From the NCBI RefSeq assembly GCF_001014615.2, contig NZ_LBCQ02000001.1, positions 62,001 through 126,000 of the forward strand: 64,000 bases of DNA. The letters run 5' to 3'. The notes under the pieces are model-generated. The model saw only the letters and a list, made by a program, of their open reading frames with translations, was not told the DNA's origin and made no database searches. The DNA comes from Aquamicrobium sp. LC103 (GTDB lineage: Bacteria > Pseudomonadota > Alphaproteobacteria > Rhizobiales > Rhizobiaceae). The position numbers and the translations under genes were made by a program. Within the stretch, counting starts at the first letter, position 1. Every line of letters begins with the position of its first letter. This document shows, one piece after another, positions 43,712 through 53,108 of this stretch.

Positions 43712-44377
43712 CTACTTCAAAGCTGACCGTATCGACCGCATCTTATGCGACAAATGTTCACGCAACAGTTCGCCCAGACCCTTTGCGTCTCTGGCCGCCA
43801 GCGCCTCCGCAATCTTTTCGTGTTCCTCGGTTGCTTCCTTCCAACGGCTTTCCGAGAGATTGGCCTGATACCGCGCACGGTAGATCCGGCGTGCGAACGT
43901 CGCATGGTTGCGCAGCAAAGCCGGATTTCCCGCCGCCTGGATGATGGCCGCATGAATGCTTTGGTTGATCTGGAAATAGGTCGGCCGGTCACGCGCCTCG
44001 AAAGCTTCGCGCAGCCGATCCGTTAGCCGGCTTATGTTGCGAATGTCCGCGTCACTGGCATGTTGCGCGGCCAATTCGCCGGCAAGACCCTCCAACGCGC
44101 CGACGATAGGCAGAATCTCTTCGATTTCGTCCAGGCTCTGGGGAGCCACAACCGCGCCGCGATTCGGCACAAGCACCACGAACCCCTCGTGCGCCAGAAC
44201 CTTGATCGCCTCGCGAAGAGGCGTTCGGGAAACCCCGAACCGCTCGGTAAGGTATCGTTCCGGGACCTTATGGCCTTCCTTGAGCTCCCCCTCCATGATC
44301 AGCTCTCGGACGCGATCCGTCAGTTCCACCGAGAGGGCTGGGCGAGCGAGCTTTCCCGTCGTGTCGGCAAAGGTCAT
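43712..44377 (-). CDS. GntR-family regulator (FCD type)
   Basis: This 221-aa protein has a winged-helix N-terminus (KVPERYLTERFGVSRTPLRE, AIKVLAHEGFVVLVPNRGAV) and an FCD ligand domain (TYFQINQSIHAAIIQAAGNP, ALLRNHATFARRIYRARYQA). Divergent from the aminotransferase operon; the palindrome at 44562-44579 is the likely operator. Confidence 0.92.
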   Translation of the reverse strand: MTFADTTGKLARPALSVELTDRVRELIMEGELKEGHKVPERYLTERFGVSRTPLREAIKVLAHEGFVVLVPNRGAVVAPQSLDEIEEILPIVGALEGLAGELAAQHASDADIRNISRLTDRLREAFEARDRPTYFQINQSIHAAIIQAAGNPALLRNHATFARRIYRARYQANLSESRWKEATEEHEKIAEALAARDAKGLGELLREHLSHKMRSIRSALK

Positions 44378-44554
44378 GACCGTTCTTGTCCAATGAACCC
44401 GGCTGGTTGCGCGTCAATGAAAGCGCGCGGCACGAAAGCGCATCTCAGGGACCGCATCCCTTCGTTCCGATGGAAATCACCACAACCGTATGGCGCCATA
44501 AGCCATCGGAGGCAAGCCTTTGATCGCATCAGCACACCCACGCAAATTTGCTCC

Positions 44555-44587
44555 TTGACTGAATTATGAATTCATTATTCATTTATA
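44555..44587 (+). promoter_or_regulatory. Promoter/operator of the aminotransferase operon
   Basis: TTGACT (44555-44560) is followed by an 18-bp near-palindrome AATTATGAATTCATTATT (44562-44579, centre 44570.5) and by TTTATA (44582-44587). A GntR dimer bound there would block the promoter. The spacing from -35 to TTTATA is long (21 bp), so the exact -10 is uncertain. Confidence 0.45.
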
Positions 44588-44672
44588 GCCGAACTCTCGT
44601 CTCCTGAAAAGAGACGCCTATCAGGCCGCCGCTCGAAAATGAGCGCGGCATAAATCGAGGGGTCGTGACTTC

Positions 44673-45887
44673 ATGAATTACAATGCCGGGCGCCATTTCC
44701 TTCAAATACCCGGTCCGACAAATGTGCCGGATCGCGTGCTGCGCGCCATGGATCGACCGACGATCGATCATCGTGGCCCGGATTTCCAGGCGCTTGGTCA
44801 GCGGATCTTCTCGAAAATCGGCCGGGTGTTCGGCACCAAGCAGCCGGTGATCATCTTTCCGGCATCCGGTACCGGCGCCTGGGAAGCGGCATTGGTAAAC
44901 ACCCTGTCCCCGAACGACCGCGTATTGATGTTCGAGACGGGGCACTTCGCTTCACTTTGGAAGCGTCTGGCCGAACGACTGGGCCTGCATCCGGAATATA
45001 TCGCGGGAGATTGGCGCCACGGGGCCGATCCGGCCGCGATCGGCCATCGTCTCCGCGCGGACGAGGCCCACGAGATCAAGGCGGTATGCGTCGTCCACAA
45101 CGAAACGTCGACGGGCTGCGTGTCGCCGATAGCCGCCATCCGCGAGGCCATCGATCAGGCAGGCCATCCAGCCCTTTTGCTCGTCGACACGATTTCCTCC
45201 CTCGGTTCGATGGAATACAGGCACGATGACTGGGGCGTGGATGTCACGGTGGCCGGTTCGCAGAAAGGACTGATGCTGCCGCCCGGCCTTTCCTTCAATG
45301 CGGTGTCTCAAAAGGCATTGGAAGCGTCCAAGTCGGCGCGTTTGACGAAATCCTACTGGGCCTGGGATGAAATGATGGGGCCGAATCTTCAGGGTTTCTT
45401 CCCCTACACGCCCGCGACGAATCTCCTGTACGGCCTGGACGTCGCGCTGGACATGCTGGAGGACGAATCGCTTGACCGGGTATTTTCGCGACACGACAGA
45501 CATGCCGCCGCAACCCGCGCCGCGGTGGAGGCATGGGGGCTAACCGTCCTCTGCGCCGATCCAGCATCCTACTCATCTTCGCTGACCGCGGTGACGATGC
45601 CCGCCGACTGCAGCGCCGATGCATTTCGCGGCATCGTTCTCGATCATTTCAACATGTCGCTCGGCGCGGGTCTCGGCAGGCTCGCCGACAGGATTTTTCG
45701 TATTGGGCATCTCGGGGACTTCAACGATCTGACGTTGCTCGGGACGCTGTCCGGAATCGAGATGGGGCTGGGAATTGCCGGCGTTCCGCACAGCACCGGT
45801 GGCGTCCAGGCCGCCATGAACAGTCTAGGCGCGCAGTTCGATGCATCGAATGCGCGCCGTGCAGCCAGAGCGGGAGCATTTCGATAA
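44673..45887 (+). CDS. Serine-glyoxylate aminotransferase
   Basis: This 404-aa class V PLP aminotransferase has strong family features: GRHFLQIPGPTNVPDRVLRA, DRPTIDHRGPDFQAL, PASGTGAWEAALVNTLSP, VHNETSTGCVSPI and the PLP Lys in VAGSQKGLMLPPGLSF. Known members convert serine plus glyoxylate to hydroxypyruvate plus glycine. First gene of the operon with an FAD enzyme and an Fe-type ABC importer, suggesting use of an amino compound as substrate. Confidence 0.9.
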   Translation: MNYNAGRHFLQIPGPTNVPDRVLRAMDRPTIDHRGPDFQALGQRIFSKIGRVFGTKQPVIIFPASGTGAWEAALVNTLSPNDRVLMFETGHFASLWKRLAERLGLHPEYIAGDWRHGADPAAIGHRLRADEAHEIKAVCVVHNETSTGCVSPIAAIREAIDQAGHPALLLVDTISSLGSMEYRHDDWGVDVTVAGSQKGLMLPPGLSFNAVSQKALEASKSARLTKSYWAWDEMMGPNLQGFFPYTPATNLLYGLDVALDMLEDESLDRVFSRHDRHAAATRAAVEAWGLTVLCADPASYSSSLTAVTMPADCSADAFRGIVLDHFNMSLGAGLGRLADRIFRIGHLGDFNDLTLLGTLSGIEMGLGIAGVPHSTGGVQAAMNSLGAQFDASNARRAARAGAFR

Positions 45888-45888
45888 C

Positions 45889-47298
45889 ATGAGTGGTCAT
45901 ACCTACCAATTGGTCCGCGATATCGTCATAGATGACAGCTATGACGTGTTTGTTGCAGGTGGGGGACCTGCGGGAACCGCCGCGGCAATCAGCGCCGCGA
46001 GGCTCGGAGCCAAGGTGCTTCTGGCAGAGGCGACGGGTTGCCTTGGCGGCATGGGCACATCGGCGCTCGTCACGACTTTCGGGCCGATGGGAGACGGTGA
46101 ACGAACTCTCGTCGGCGGCTTCGCCCGGGAGCTCGTGGAGACGATGCACCAGAGAGGCTTCCTGGGCCCCGGCGTCACGCCCGACTTCTGGCACTCACAC
46201 TATAATCGCTGGATTCCCTTTCACCCCGAGGGCCTGAAGCGCGTACTGGACGAAAAGTCCGTCGAAGCGGGAGTCGATGTCCGCTTCTTCACCCGCGTGA
46301 TCGATGCCGAAGTCGAGGGGCGCAAAATCATCGGCGCCGTCACCAGCAGCGTCGACGGATATCGCTTCATCAAGGCGAAGGCTTTCGTCGACGCAACCGG
46401 AGACGCCGCGCTGGCGGCATTGTGCGGGGCGGAGTGCAAGGTTGCGGGAATCGACTGGCCGGATACGGCGCCCTCGACGCTGTGCTCGCTCTATGGCGGT
46501 ATAAACTGGAACGATCCCGCCTACGGCAACGACTACAGCGGCATCGACGAAGTCAAGAAAAGGACGCGCAGCGAGCTCCTTCACCAGGCCATAGACGACG
46601 GGCATTTCTCACAGGCCGATCGCTTCATGCCCGGCATGAACAAGCTCGGCGACACGATCGCCAACGTCAATGCCGGCCACGTCTTCGGCCTGAACGGCCT
46701 GGACAGCAAGAGCCTGTCGAACGGCATGATGGAAGGGCGACGGACGGCCGTGGAATACACGGAGTTCTTCCGCAAATATGTTCCGGGGTGCGAAAATATC
46801 GAGCATGTCGCCACCGCACCCGTCATGGGGGTCCGCGACACGAGACGCATAGTCGGAGAGTTTCTTCTCACGATCGAAGACTACACCGCCCGTCGGCAGT
46901 TTCCCGATCAGATCTGCGTGTACAACCGTCCGCCGGACAATCATCCCACCAACACCTCGGTCGAGGAATACGAGCGTTTCAAGCGGGATTTCGATGGCGA
47001 CCTGAAACTGGCGCGCGGCAGCTCGGTCGGCATTCCCTACAGCATACTTGTCCCAAGAGGCTGGGAGAATCTCTGGGCCGCGGGACGCTGCCATTCCAGC
47101 GGCCATCAGGTTCATGGATCCATTCGCGCGCAATCCGCCGCCTATATGATGGGGCAGGCCGCCGGCACCGCGGCCAAGCAGCATATCGATACCGGCCAGC
47201 CCGGCTGCGACCTCGACACGGAGCGACTTGTCGCCGCCCTGCGGGCGGCCGGTTGCTATCTGCCACAGGAGACCCTGAGCAAAACCATGACACGGTAA
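45889..47298 (+). CDS. FAD-dependent oxidoreductase
   Basis: This 469-aa flavoprotein of the FAD_oxidored family has the dinucleotide motif DVFVAGGGPAGTAAAISAAR then AKVLLAEATGCLGGMGTSAL, and FVDATGDAALAALCGAE. The C-terminal NLWAAGRCHSSGHQVHGSIR binds FAD. Start set at 45889, one base after the aminotransferase stop, with GGGAG upstream; an ATG at 45841 would overlap the aminotransferase. Substrate unknown. Confidence 0.88.
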   Translation: MSGHTYQLVRDIVIDDSYDVFVAGGGPAGTAAAISAARLGAKVLLAEATGCLGGMGTSALVTTFGPMGDGERTLVGGFARELVETMHQRGFLGPGVTPDFWHSHYNRWIPFHPEGLKRVLDEKSVEAGVDVRFFTRVIDAEVEGRKIIGAVTSSVDGYRFIKAKAFVDATGDAALAALCGAECKVAGIDWPDTAPSTLCSLYGGINWNDPAYGNDYSGIDEVKKRTRSELLHQAIDDGHFSQADRFMPGMNKLGDTIANVNAGHVFGLNGLDSKSLSNGMMEGRRTAVEYTEFFRKYVPGCENIEHVATAPVMGVRDTRRIVGEFLLTIEDYTARRQFPDQICVYNRPPDNHPTNTSVEEYERFKRDFDGDLKLARGSSVGIPYSILVPRGWENLWAAGRCHSSGHQVHGSIRAQSAAYMMGQAAGTAAKQHIDTGQPGCDLDTERLVAALRAAGCYLPQETLSKTMTR

Positions 47299-47347
47299 CG
47301 GGATCCGATTCCGTTGCCACAACACGCTATACCGGGAGGAGAAAAAC

Positions 47348-48391
47348 ATGATTGGCAGACTCACGCTGGCGGCGTTCATTTCCGCTGCATTCATTTCTCA
47401 CACGAGCGCCGAGACCAACTATACCCCCAACGAACAGGCCTTGTACGAGGCGGCCAAATCCGAAGGGTCCGTGACTTGGTATGTCTCGCAGTACAACACC
47501 GAAAACGCCGACACCATATGTTCGCTCTTTAGCGAGCGATATCCGGGCGTCGCATGCAATCCGGTGCGCTCAACCGGGCAGGTCGCGTTTCAACGCATCC
47601 AGCAAGAGCTGCAAGCTGGAGCACTTCAGGCGGATGTCTTTTCCACCAACGAAGACAGCCAGGTCCTGCAACTGAAAGGCGCCGGTCAGCTGCTAAAATA
47701 CGTTCCCGAAAATCTGCAGCACGTCGTGCCGCGCATCCGCGAAATGGGAGATCCCGACGGGTACTGGGTAGCTTCGGGGGTGTCTCCGGTCGTCATTCTC
47801 TACAACACGAAGCTGGTGCCGGAAGAAGAGGCTCCAAGGAACTGGACCGATCTGTACGATCCGAAATGGAAAAGTCAGGTCGCAATCGGTCACCCAAGCT
47901 TTTCCGGCGCCGTCGGAGTCTGGGCCACGGCGATCAATGATCTATACGGCTGGGAGTTCTTCGAGAAGCTTGAACAAAACCAACCGCATATCTCCCGGTC
48001 GATTCTCGATGCCCAGAATCTGGTCGGTACCGGAGAGCGAAAGATCTCGATAGCCTCACTGTCGGTTGCTTTGCAGGACATGCACCTGTCAGGTGCTCCG
48101 ACCGCGATGGTCGCGCCTACCGACGGCATGGTCATGCCTGTTTCGGTAACCTCGGTGCTGGATGCCGCTCAGCGGCCCAACGCGGGCAAGCTTCTCCAAG
48201 AATTCCTGCTCAGCGTCGAGGTTTCCGAGTATCTCGCCAGCATCTACCGCTATCCATTGCGGCCGGAAGTTGAGGTGCCCAAGGGGAGCATCTCCCTGGA
48301 CGAACCGAACCTGATCTTCATTCCGGCGCAGGAGGCGCTGGACAAGTCGATGGAGATTCAGGGGAATTTCAGAGACACCTTCGGCATCTGA
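47348..48391 (+). CDS. ABC transporter solute-binding protein (Fe3+/phosphonate type)
   Basis: This 347-aa periplasmic protein has a signal peptide (MIGRLTLAAFISAAFISHTS, then AE). The mature part has GSVTWYVSQYNTENADTICS, LQADVFSTNEDSQVLQLKGA and WTDLYDPKWKSQVAIGHPSF, typical of extracellular solute-binding family 1 proteins of the AfuA kind. These bind iron or small anions such as aminoethylphosphonate. GGGAGGAG precedes the ATG. Confidence 0.9.
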   Translation: MIGRLTLAAFISAAFISHTSAETNYTPNEQALYEAAKSEGSVTWYVSQYNTENADTICSLFSERYPGVACNPVRSTGQVAFQRIQQELQAGALQADVFSTNEDSQVLQLKGAGQLLKYVPENLQHVVPRIREMGDPDGYWVASGVSPVVILYNTKLVPEEEAPRNWTDLYDPKWKSQVAIGHPSFSGAVGVWATAINDLYGWEFFEKLEQNQPHISRSILDAQNLVGTGERKISIASLSVALQDMHLSGAPTAMVAPTDGMVMPVSVTSVLDAAQRPNAGKLLQEFLLSVEVSEYLASIYRYPLRPEVEVPKGSISLDEPNLIFIPAQEALDKSMEIQGNFRDTFGI

Positions 48392-48480
48392 TTTGCCCCT
48401 CCGAATGTGAAGCGGCCGGCTGAACGGCTGGCTGCCTCACCTTCGCGCGTCCTACCGCACACGCTTCAACAGGTGAAACA

Positions 48481-50229
48481 ATGACCTCAGCATCGCGCAC
48501 AACGGAGGGTTCGAGTATTGCTCACGCTCGCTGGGGCAGCTCGGTTCCATGGGCGAGCCGACTGCAACCGCAAAACCTGCTCTGGCTCCTTTTGGCGGCG
48601 ATACTCGTCGTGCTGATCCTTGCGCCCATGTCGACGCTCGTCATCGCAAGCTTCACCGACGCGCAGACGGGCAACTGGACGCTGTCCAACTATGCCGAAG
48701 CGTATGGTCGGGCGCGGCACGTCACGGCGCTGACAAATACGCTCAAGATGGGTGCCGCGGTGGTGGCGCTTAAACTGCTGTTCGGGGTTCCGCTTGCGTG
48801 GGCATGTACACGGACCGACATGCCGGGCAAAAATCTCGTGCGCTACGGCGTGTTCGGCGCCTTCATCATGCCTCCATATCTCGGCGGTGTTGGCTGGATA
48901 CTGCTTGCCGGTCCCAACACCGGATGGATCAATCGCGCATGGTTCTGGTTGACCGGAGCAACGGAGCCCCTCGTCAACGTGTTCACCTTCTGGGGCCTCG
49001 TGCTGGTGACTGCAATCGGCGGATTCTTCCTCGTTTTCGTTTTTGTCTCGTCCGCTTTCGAGATGATCAACTCGGAGATGGAGGATGCGGCGAACATATT
49101 GGGAGCCGGGCCAGTCAAGACCGCGCTCAAGATTACCTTTCCCCTGGTGCTGCCCGCGATTCTGGGAAGCGCCCTGCTGTCTTTTCTGGGTGCCATCGCG
49201 CTCTACGGCGTGCCGGCTCTGATCGCCATCCCCGCGCGCTTTCCGGTGGTGGTGATTCAGCTCTCGGAATTCTTCAGCTTCCCCCTCCGGGTGGAAGTGG
49301 CGGCCGCCTACTCGGTCCCGCTTCTGTTGATCACCGTCGGCCTTCTCGGACTGCAGCGGCTTATTCTGCGGCGCAAGGGATACACGTCATTGACGGGAAA
49401 GGGCGGCGAGCGGCGACTGGTCAAGCTCGGGCGGTGGCGGTGGGCCATGTTCGCATATTGTTTCGCCGTGGTTGCCCTGGCGGTGCTGCTGCCTTTCGTC
49501 GTGCTCTTGCTTGCCGCATTCAACCGGTCCTGGACGGCAGGGTTCTCGATCGACAATTTTACGCTGCGCAACTTCCATTATGCCCTGTTCGAACATTCGA
49601 GCTCGCAGCATGCGCTCGTAGCGAGCGTTGGCATCGGGATCGCGGCGGCGACGCTCGCCATCCTGCTGGCGCTCTGCATAGCCTATATCGTGCAACGCCG
49701 CGTGCTGCCTTTTGGTCAAGTCCTCGCGTTTCTGGCGGTATCTCCTTACGTGATACCCGGGATCGTGCTGGCGATCGGCTTCTATGCGGCCTACGCCCTG
49801 CCGCCCCTGGCTCTCTACGGCACCTACACGATACTGGTGCTCGCGGTGGCGACCCGTTTCCTGCCTATCGCATTCACGACCGCGGTGGCGGGCATGCGCA
49901 GCATTCATCCGGAAATGGAGGATGCGGTGCGTATCCTCGGCGGCGGCAGGCTGAGCGTTATCCGCAGCGTCGTCGGGCCGCTGCTCAAACGAACATTGGC
50001 AGGCGGCTGGTTGCTGATCTTCGTGCTCGCCGCACAGGAACTTTCCACCGCGATCTTTCTCGTTGGCCCGAACACTCGTGTTGTTTCGGTGGTTCTGCTG
50101 GACCTCAGCGAGGAGGGCAGAATGGAAGTGTTGGCCGCCCTGGGCACCTTGCTGCTCCTCATGATCGTCGCCGTAGTGGCAATCGGAGTGAGGTATCTCG
50201 GGCGCGACTTTATGTTGAGGAGAAGCTAA
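48481..50229 (+). CDS. ABC transporter permease, fused two-domain
   Basis: This 582-aa inner-membrane protein of the AfuB/FbpB type fuses two permease units. Each has an EAA loop: EMEDAANILGAGPVKTALKI and EMEDAVRILGGGRLSVIRSV. About 12 transmembrane segments are visible. It overlaps the ATPase gene by one base (TAATG at 50227-50231). Confidence 0.93.
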   Translation: MTSASRTTEGSSIAHARWGSSVPWASRLQPQNLLWLLLAAILVVLILAPMSTLVIASFTDAQTGNWTLSNYAEAYGRARHVTALTNTLKMGAAVVALKLLFGVPLAWACTRTDMPGKNLVRYGVFGAFIMPPYLGGVGWILLAGPNTGWINRAWFWLTGATEPLVNVFTFWGLVLVTAIGGFFLVFVFVSSAFEMINSEMEDAANILGAGPVKTALKITFPLVLPAILGSALLSFLGAIALYGVPALIAIPARFPVVVIQLSEFFSFPLRVEVAAAYSVPLLLITVGLLGLQRLILRRKGYTSLTGKGGERRLVKLGRWRWAMFAYCFAVVALAVLLPFVVLLLAAFNRSWTAGFSIDNFTLRNFHYALFEHSSSQHALVASVGIGIAAATLAILLALCIAYIVQRRVLPFGQVLAFLAVSPYVIPGIVLAIGFYAAYALPPLALYGTYTILVLAVATRFLPIAFTTAVAGMRSIHPEMEDAVRILGGGRLSVIRSVVGPLLKRTLAGGWLLIFVLAAQELSTAIFLVGPNTRVVSVVLLDLSEEGRMEVLAALGTLLLLMIVAVVAIGVRYLGRDFMLRRS

Positions 50230-51299
50230 TGGACGGATTGGTCCTCAGAAATCTCGGTCGTCGGTTCGGCGCCTTCGACGCGGTCGCCGATCTCAACCTG
50301 CATATCAAGCCCGGGGAGTTCGTTTCGCTGCTCGGACCTTCCGGCTGCGGAAAGACGACGACGTTGCGGATGATAGCGGGGTTCATCGATCCGACGGCCG
50401 GTGCCATCGAATTGAACGGCAAGCTGCTGTCAGCGCCAGACGGGTCTGTCCCGCCTGAGAAGCGTGGCATGTCCATGATCTTCCAGAGCTATGCCATCTG
50501 GCCGAACATGACGGTTGCCCAAAACGTCTCCTTCGGGCTGAAGCTCCGCAAGCTGCCTCGGGAGGAGGTAAGGCGGCGAACCGGCGAGATTCTCGAAGTC
50601 GTGCGCATGAGCCATCTGGCGGACCGGTATCCTTCCGAATTGTCGGGCGGCCAACAGCAGCGCATCGCGCTGGCGCGAGCGATCGTTGTTCGACCGGCAC
50701 TTCTGTTGCTCGACGAACCCCTTTCCAACCTGGATGCCAATCTTCGCGAAGAGATGCGTTTCGAGATCAAGCGCATGCATGACGAGTTCAAAATTACCTC
50801 GGTCTACGTGACGCATGACCAGTCGGAGGCCATGGTGACCTCGGATCGTATCGCGGTGATGAACAAGGGACTGCTTGAGCAAATCGATACTCCGTACGCG
50901 CTATACACACGCCCCCGGACACGTTTCGTCGCCAGTTTCATCGGCCGTACGAACTTCATAGCTGGTCATCGGAGCGGTGATCTGATCGACTTCACCGGGT
51001 TCAGCGTGCCAATGGCGGCGATTAACGGCCCCGTCGCATCGAGCGGAGAACTCACGGCATCGATTCGCCCGGAGGCCATGCGCCTGACGACGGAGCCATC
51101 GTCCGATGAAAATGCGATCAAGCTCGAGGGCACGATCACGCGGTCGGCTTTCCTGGGAGAGGCTTGGGACTATGTGTTCCGTTCACGCAACTCCGACGTC
51201 GAATTCAAGGTAGCGGCTCCGCCGTCCGAAAAATTCGAGGTCGGCGGCTCGGCGTGGCTGCAAATCGATCCTCGTCAAGTGGTTCCGATAACCGATTGA
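50229..51299 (+). CDS. ABC transporter ATP-binding protein
   Basis: This 356-aa ATPase carries Walker A GPSGCGKTTTL, Q-loop IFQSYAIWPNMTV, signature ELSGGQQQRIALARA, Walker B LLLLDEPLSNLD and the H-loop YVTHDQSEA. A TOBE-like C-terminal domain (ELTASIRPEAMRL ... GTITRSAFLGEAW) follows, as in iron/spermidine-type importers. It energises the permease encoded just before it. Confidence 0.94.
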   Translation: MDGLVLRNLGRRFGAFDAVADLNLHIKPGEFVSLLGPSGCGKTTTLRMIAGFIDPTAGAIELNGKLLSAPDGSVPPEKRGMSMIFQSYAIWPNMTVAQNVSFGLKLRKLPREEVRRRTGEILEVVRMSHLADRYPSELSGGQQQRIALARAIVVRPALLLLDEPLSNLDANLREEMRFEIKRMHDEFKITSVYVTHDQSEAMVTSDRIAVMNKGLLEQIDTPYALYTRPRTRFVASFIGRTNFIAGHRSGDLIDFTGFSVPMAAINGPVASSGELTASIRPEAMRLTTEPSSDENAIKLEGTITRSAFLGEAWDYVFRSRNSDVEFKVAAPPSEKFEVGGSAWLQIDPRQVVPITD

Positions 51300-51379
51300 C
51301 ACCCGGTCGTTTGACGAACGGTGAGACGCGGCACGGTTCGGCCGACTGGTTCTTGACCGGCGGCCAAGCCGCTACCCGC

Positions 51380-52303
51380 TCATGCAACCTGAGCGGCGAT
51401 GATCGACCGCAAGACGGTGCGCTCGCCTTCGGAGAGATGCGGCACGCCGGGCAAGCGCACGGCGCCGACCTCGGTGCCCATGATCGTCAAGGCCTCCTTC
51501 ACGACGGTCACGTTCGAGCCGTTGCGATAATGGGTTCGTAGTTCCTCGAACCGGGAGAAGCCGTTGATGAGCTTGCGCGCGGCGGCGAAATCGCCCGCGG
51601 CAAGCGCGGCATGCACCTTGAGCGATATCTCGGGGAAGACATTGACGAACCCGGAAGTGAACCCCTCCGCCCCGACGGCGTAGAACGCCGGCGCCCACGC
51701 CTCGGCGAGACCGCAAACCCAGATGGCGGGCAGGTCCTCGGTGGAGCGGATCACCTCGGCCAGCAACATCAGATTGGTCGAGGCGAACTTGATCCCGGCG
51801 ATGTTCCCATGGGACGCCAGCCGTCGGAAATCATCCACCGAAAACGTGTCGGTCCTGACATAGGCGATCACCGGCACGGTCGACGCGTCGGCCAGGGCGA
51901 GGAAGTAGTCGGCCTGCGCGGCCGGCCCCGCAAAGGGATCCATCGGATGATGCCCCATGATGGCTCCCGCCCCGGCGGCGATCGCATCGCGGGCCAGCGC
52001 TTTCGCTTCGATGAGCGAACGGCCCACTGCCGCGCTGACGAGGCATTTTCCGTTCGCGGCCTCCGCCGTCACCGCGTGAACCCTGCGGATTTCCTCGATG
52101 GAGAGGGAGAAGAACTCGCCGGTATTGCCCGCCGCCATGAGGTTGTGGATACCCGCATCGGCCAGCCGGACGATCACGCCGGCCAACAGGGTTTCGTCGA
52201 TCTGCCCGTTCGCGTCGTAGGGCGTTACCGGAACCCCCGAGATTCCCTTGAGAGCCGTGCGTACAAAAACCATCCGGTCAGTCACTTCGGTAGTCCTCAT
52301 CAT
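51380..52303 (-). CDS. DapA/DHDPS-family lyase
   Basis: This 307-aa TIM-barrel lyase resembles dihydrodipicolinate synthase. GISGVPVTPYDANGQIDETL begins the barrel, MAAGNTGEFFSL is the substrate loop, VIAYVRTD carries the Tyr and GIKFAS the Schiff-base Lys. With an acid-sugar dehydratase nearby it is probably a 2-keto-3-deoxy sugar-acid aldolase or 5-keto-4-deoxyglucarate dehydratase-type enzyme. Co-transcribed with, and overlapping, the GntR gene upstream (52300-52303). Confidence 0.88.
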   Translation of the reverse strand: MMRTTEVTDRMVFVRTALKGISGVPVTPYDANGQIDETLLAGVIVRLADAGIHNLMAAGNTGEFFSLSIEEIRRVHAVTAEAANGKCLVSAAVGRSLIEAKALARDAIAAGAGAIMGHHPMDPFAGPAAQADYFLALADASTVPVIAYVRTDTFSVDDFRRLASHGNIAGIKFASTNLMLLAEVIRSTEDLPAIWVCGLAEAWAPAFYAVGAEGFTSGFVNVFPEISLKVHAALAAGDFAAARKLINGFSRFEELRTHYRNGSNVTVVKEALTIMGTEVGAVRLPGVPHLSEGERTVLRSIIAAQVA

Positions 52304-53022
52304 TTCCTGAAAACGAGATTGAGATAGCTTTCGCCGGCGCGCAGGACGTGCTCGCGCATTTCGGTTTCGGCGGAAACCGCGTCGCGGGCGATGATCGCCT
52401 CGCCGATCGCGACGTGCTCGGCAAGCGCACGCTGACGCTCTTCGGGGTTCATGTGAATCACGCGGCGGGCGCCCGAATCGTAGACCTGCTGCCGATCCGT
52501 CAACTGGCCCAGATACCGGGTGCGGGCAAGAACATGGATGCGGTCGTGAAAGGCCTCGTTGAGCACGATGAGCTCCTCGGGCCCTCCCGCCTCGGTCGCG
52601 CGGCGCATATCGTCCAGAATGGCGCGCAGACCGGCCCGTTCCTCATCGGCGATCCGCTGCGCCGCGAGCCGGGCGATGGTCGATTCCAGGGACGCACGGG
52701 CGAGAATCATCTCCTCGGCCCACGCATAGTCGAACCTGACGATCACGCCGCTGCGCGGCTTGGTCTCCACAAGGCCGTCGGCCTCCAGCTGGCGAAGCGC
52801 CTCCTTTACCGGGGTGGTGCTCACGCCGAGTTGCTCCGCCAGCCTGCGCTCGTTGATGCGGGATCCGGCCTGGAATTTGCCTGACAGGATCGCCTGCCGC
52901 AGTGCGCGATGCACATGCTCCCGCAGGCTGGCGACGGCAAGAGGACCAAGAGGCTCGACCTCGGCGGCCTGGTCAACGGCCGTTTCCATCATTCGCGATT
53001 CTCCGGTTGACGGGTCATTCAT
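52300..53022 (-). CDS. GntR-family regulator (FCD type)
   Basis: This 240-aa regulator has the HTH SRINERRLAEQLGVSTTPVK then EALRQLEADGLVETKPRSGV, and an FCD domain (VLNEAFHDRIHVLARTRYLG, RRVIHMNPEERQRALAEHVA). Divergent from the Dpp-type transporter; the 20-bp palindrome at 53029-53048 lies between them and is its likely binding site. Confidence 0.92.
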   Translation of the reverse strand: MNDPSTGESRMMETAVDQAAEVEPLGPLAVASLREHVHRALRQAILSGKFQAGSRINERRLAEQLGVSTTPVKEALRQLEADGLVETKPRSGVIVRFDYAWAEEMILARASLESTIARLAAQRIADEERAGLRAILDDMRRATEAGGPEELIVLNEAFHDRIHVLARTRYLGQLTDRQQVYDSGARRVIHMNPEERQRALAEHVAIGEAIIARDAVSAETEMREHVLRAGESYLNLVFRK

Positions 53023-53028
53023 CCTGTG

Positions 53029-53048
53029 AGATTTGATATACCAGATCT
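53029..53048. promoter_or_regulatory. 20-bp GntR-type operator
   Basis: AGATTTGATATACCAGATCT is a 20-bp near-palindrome with 16 of 20 positions symmetric (centre 53038.5). It starts 7 bp upstream of the GntR start codon and precedes the divergent transporter operon, so one bound dimer could control both directions. Confidence 0.6.
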
Positions 53049-53108
53049 GAAACGGTGTCGACTAAAAAAGGGGGCGCCGCGAAGGACGAGATCGGGAGGA
53101 AAGTGAAA

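Noticed and set aside
48798-50228. N-terminal extension of the ABC ATPase gene to 48798
   Set aside because: It is an out-of-frame reading of the permease; the ATPase fold starts at 50229.
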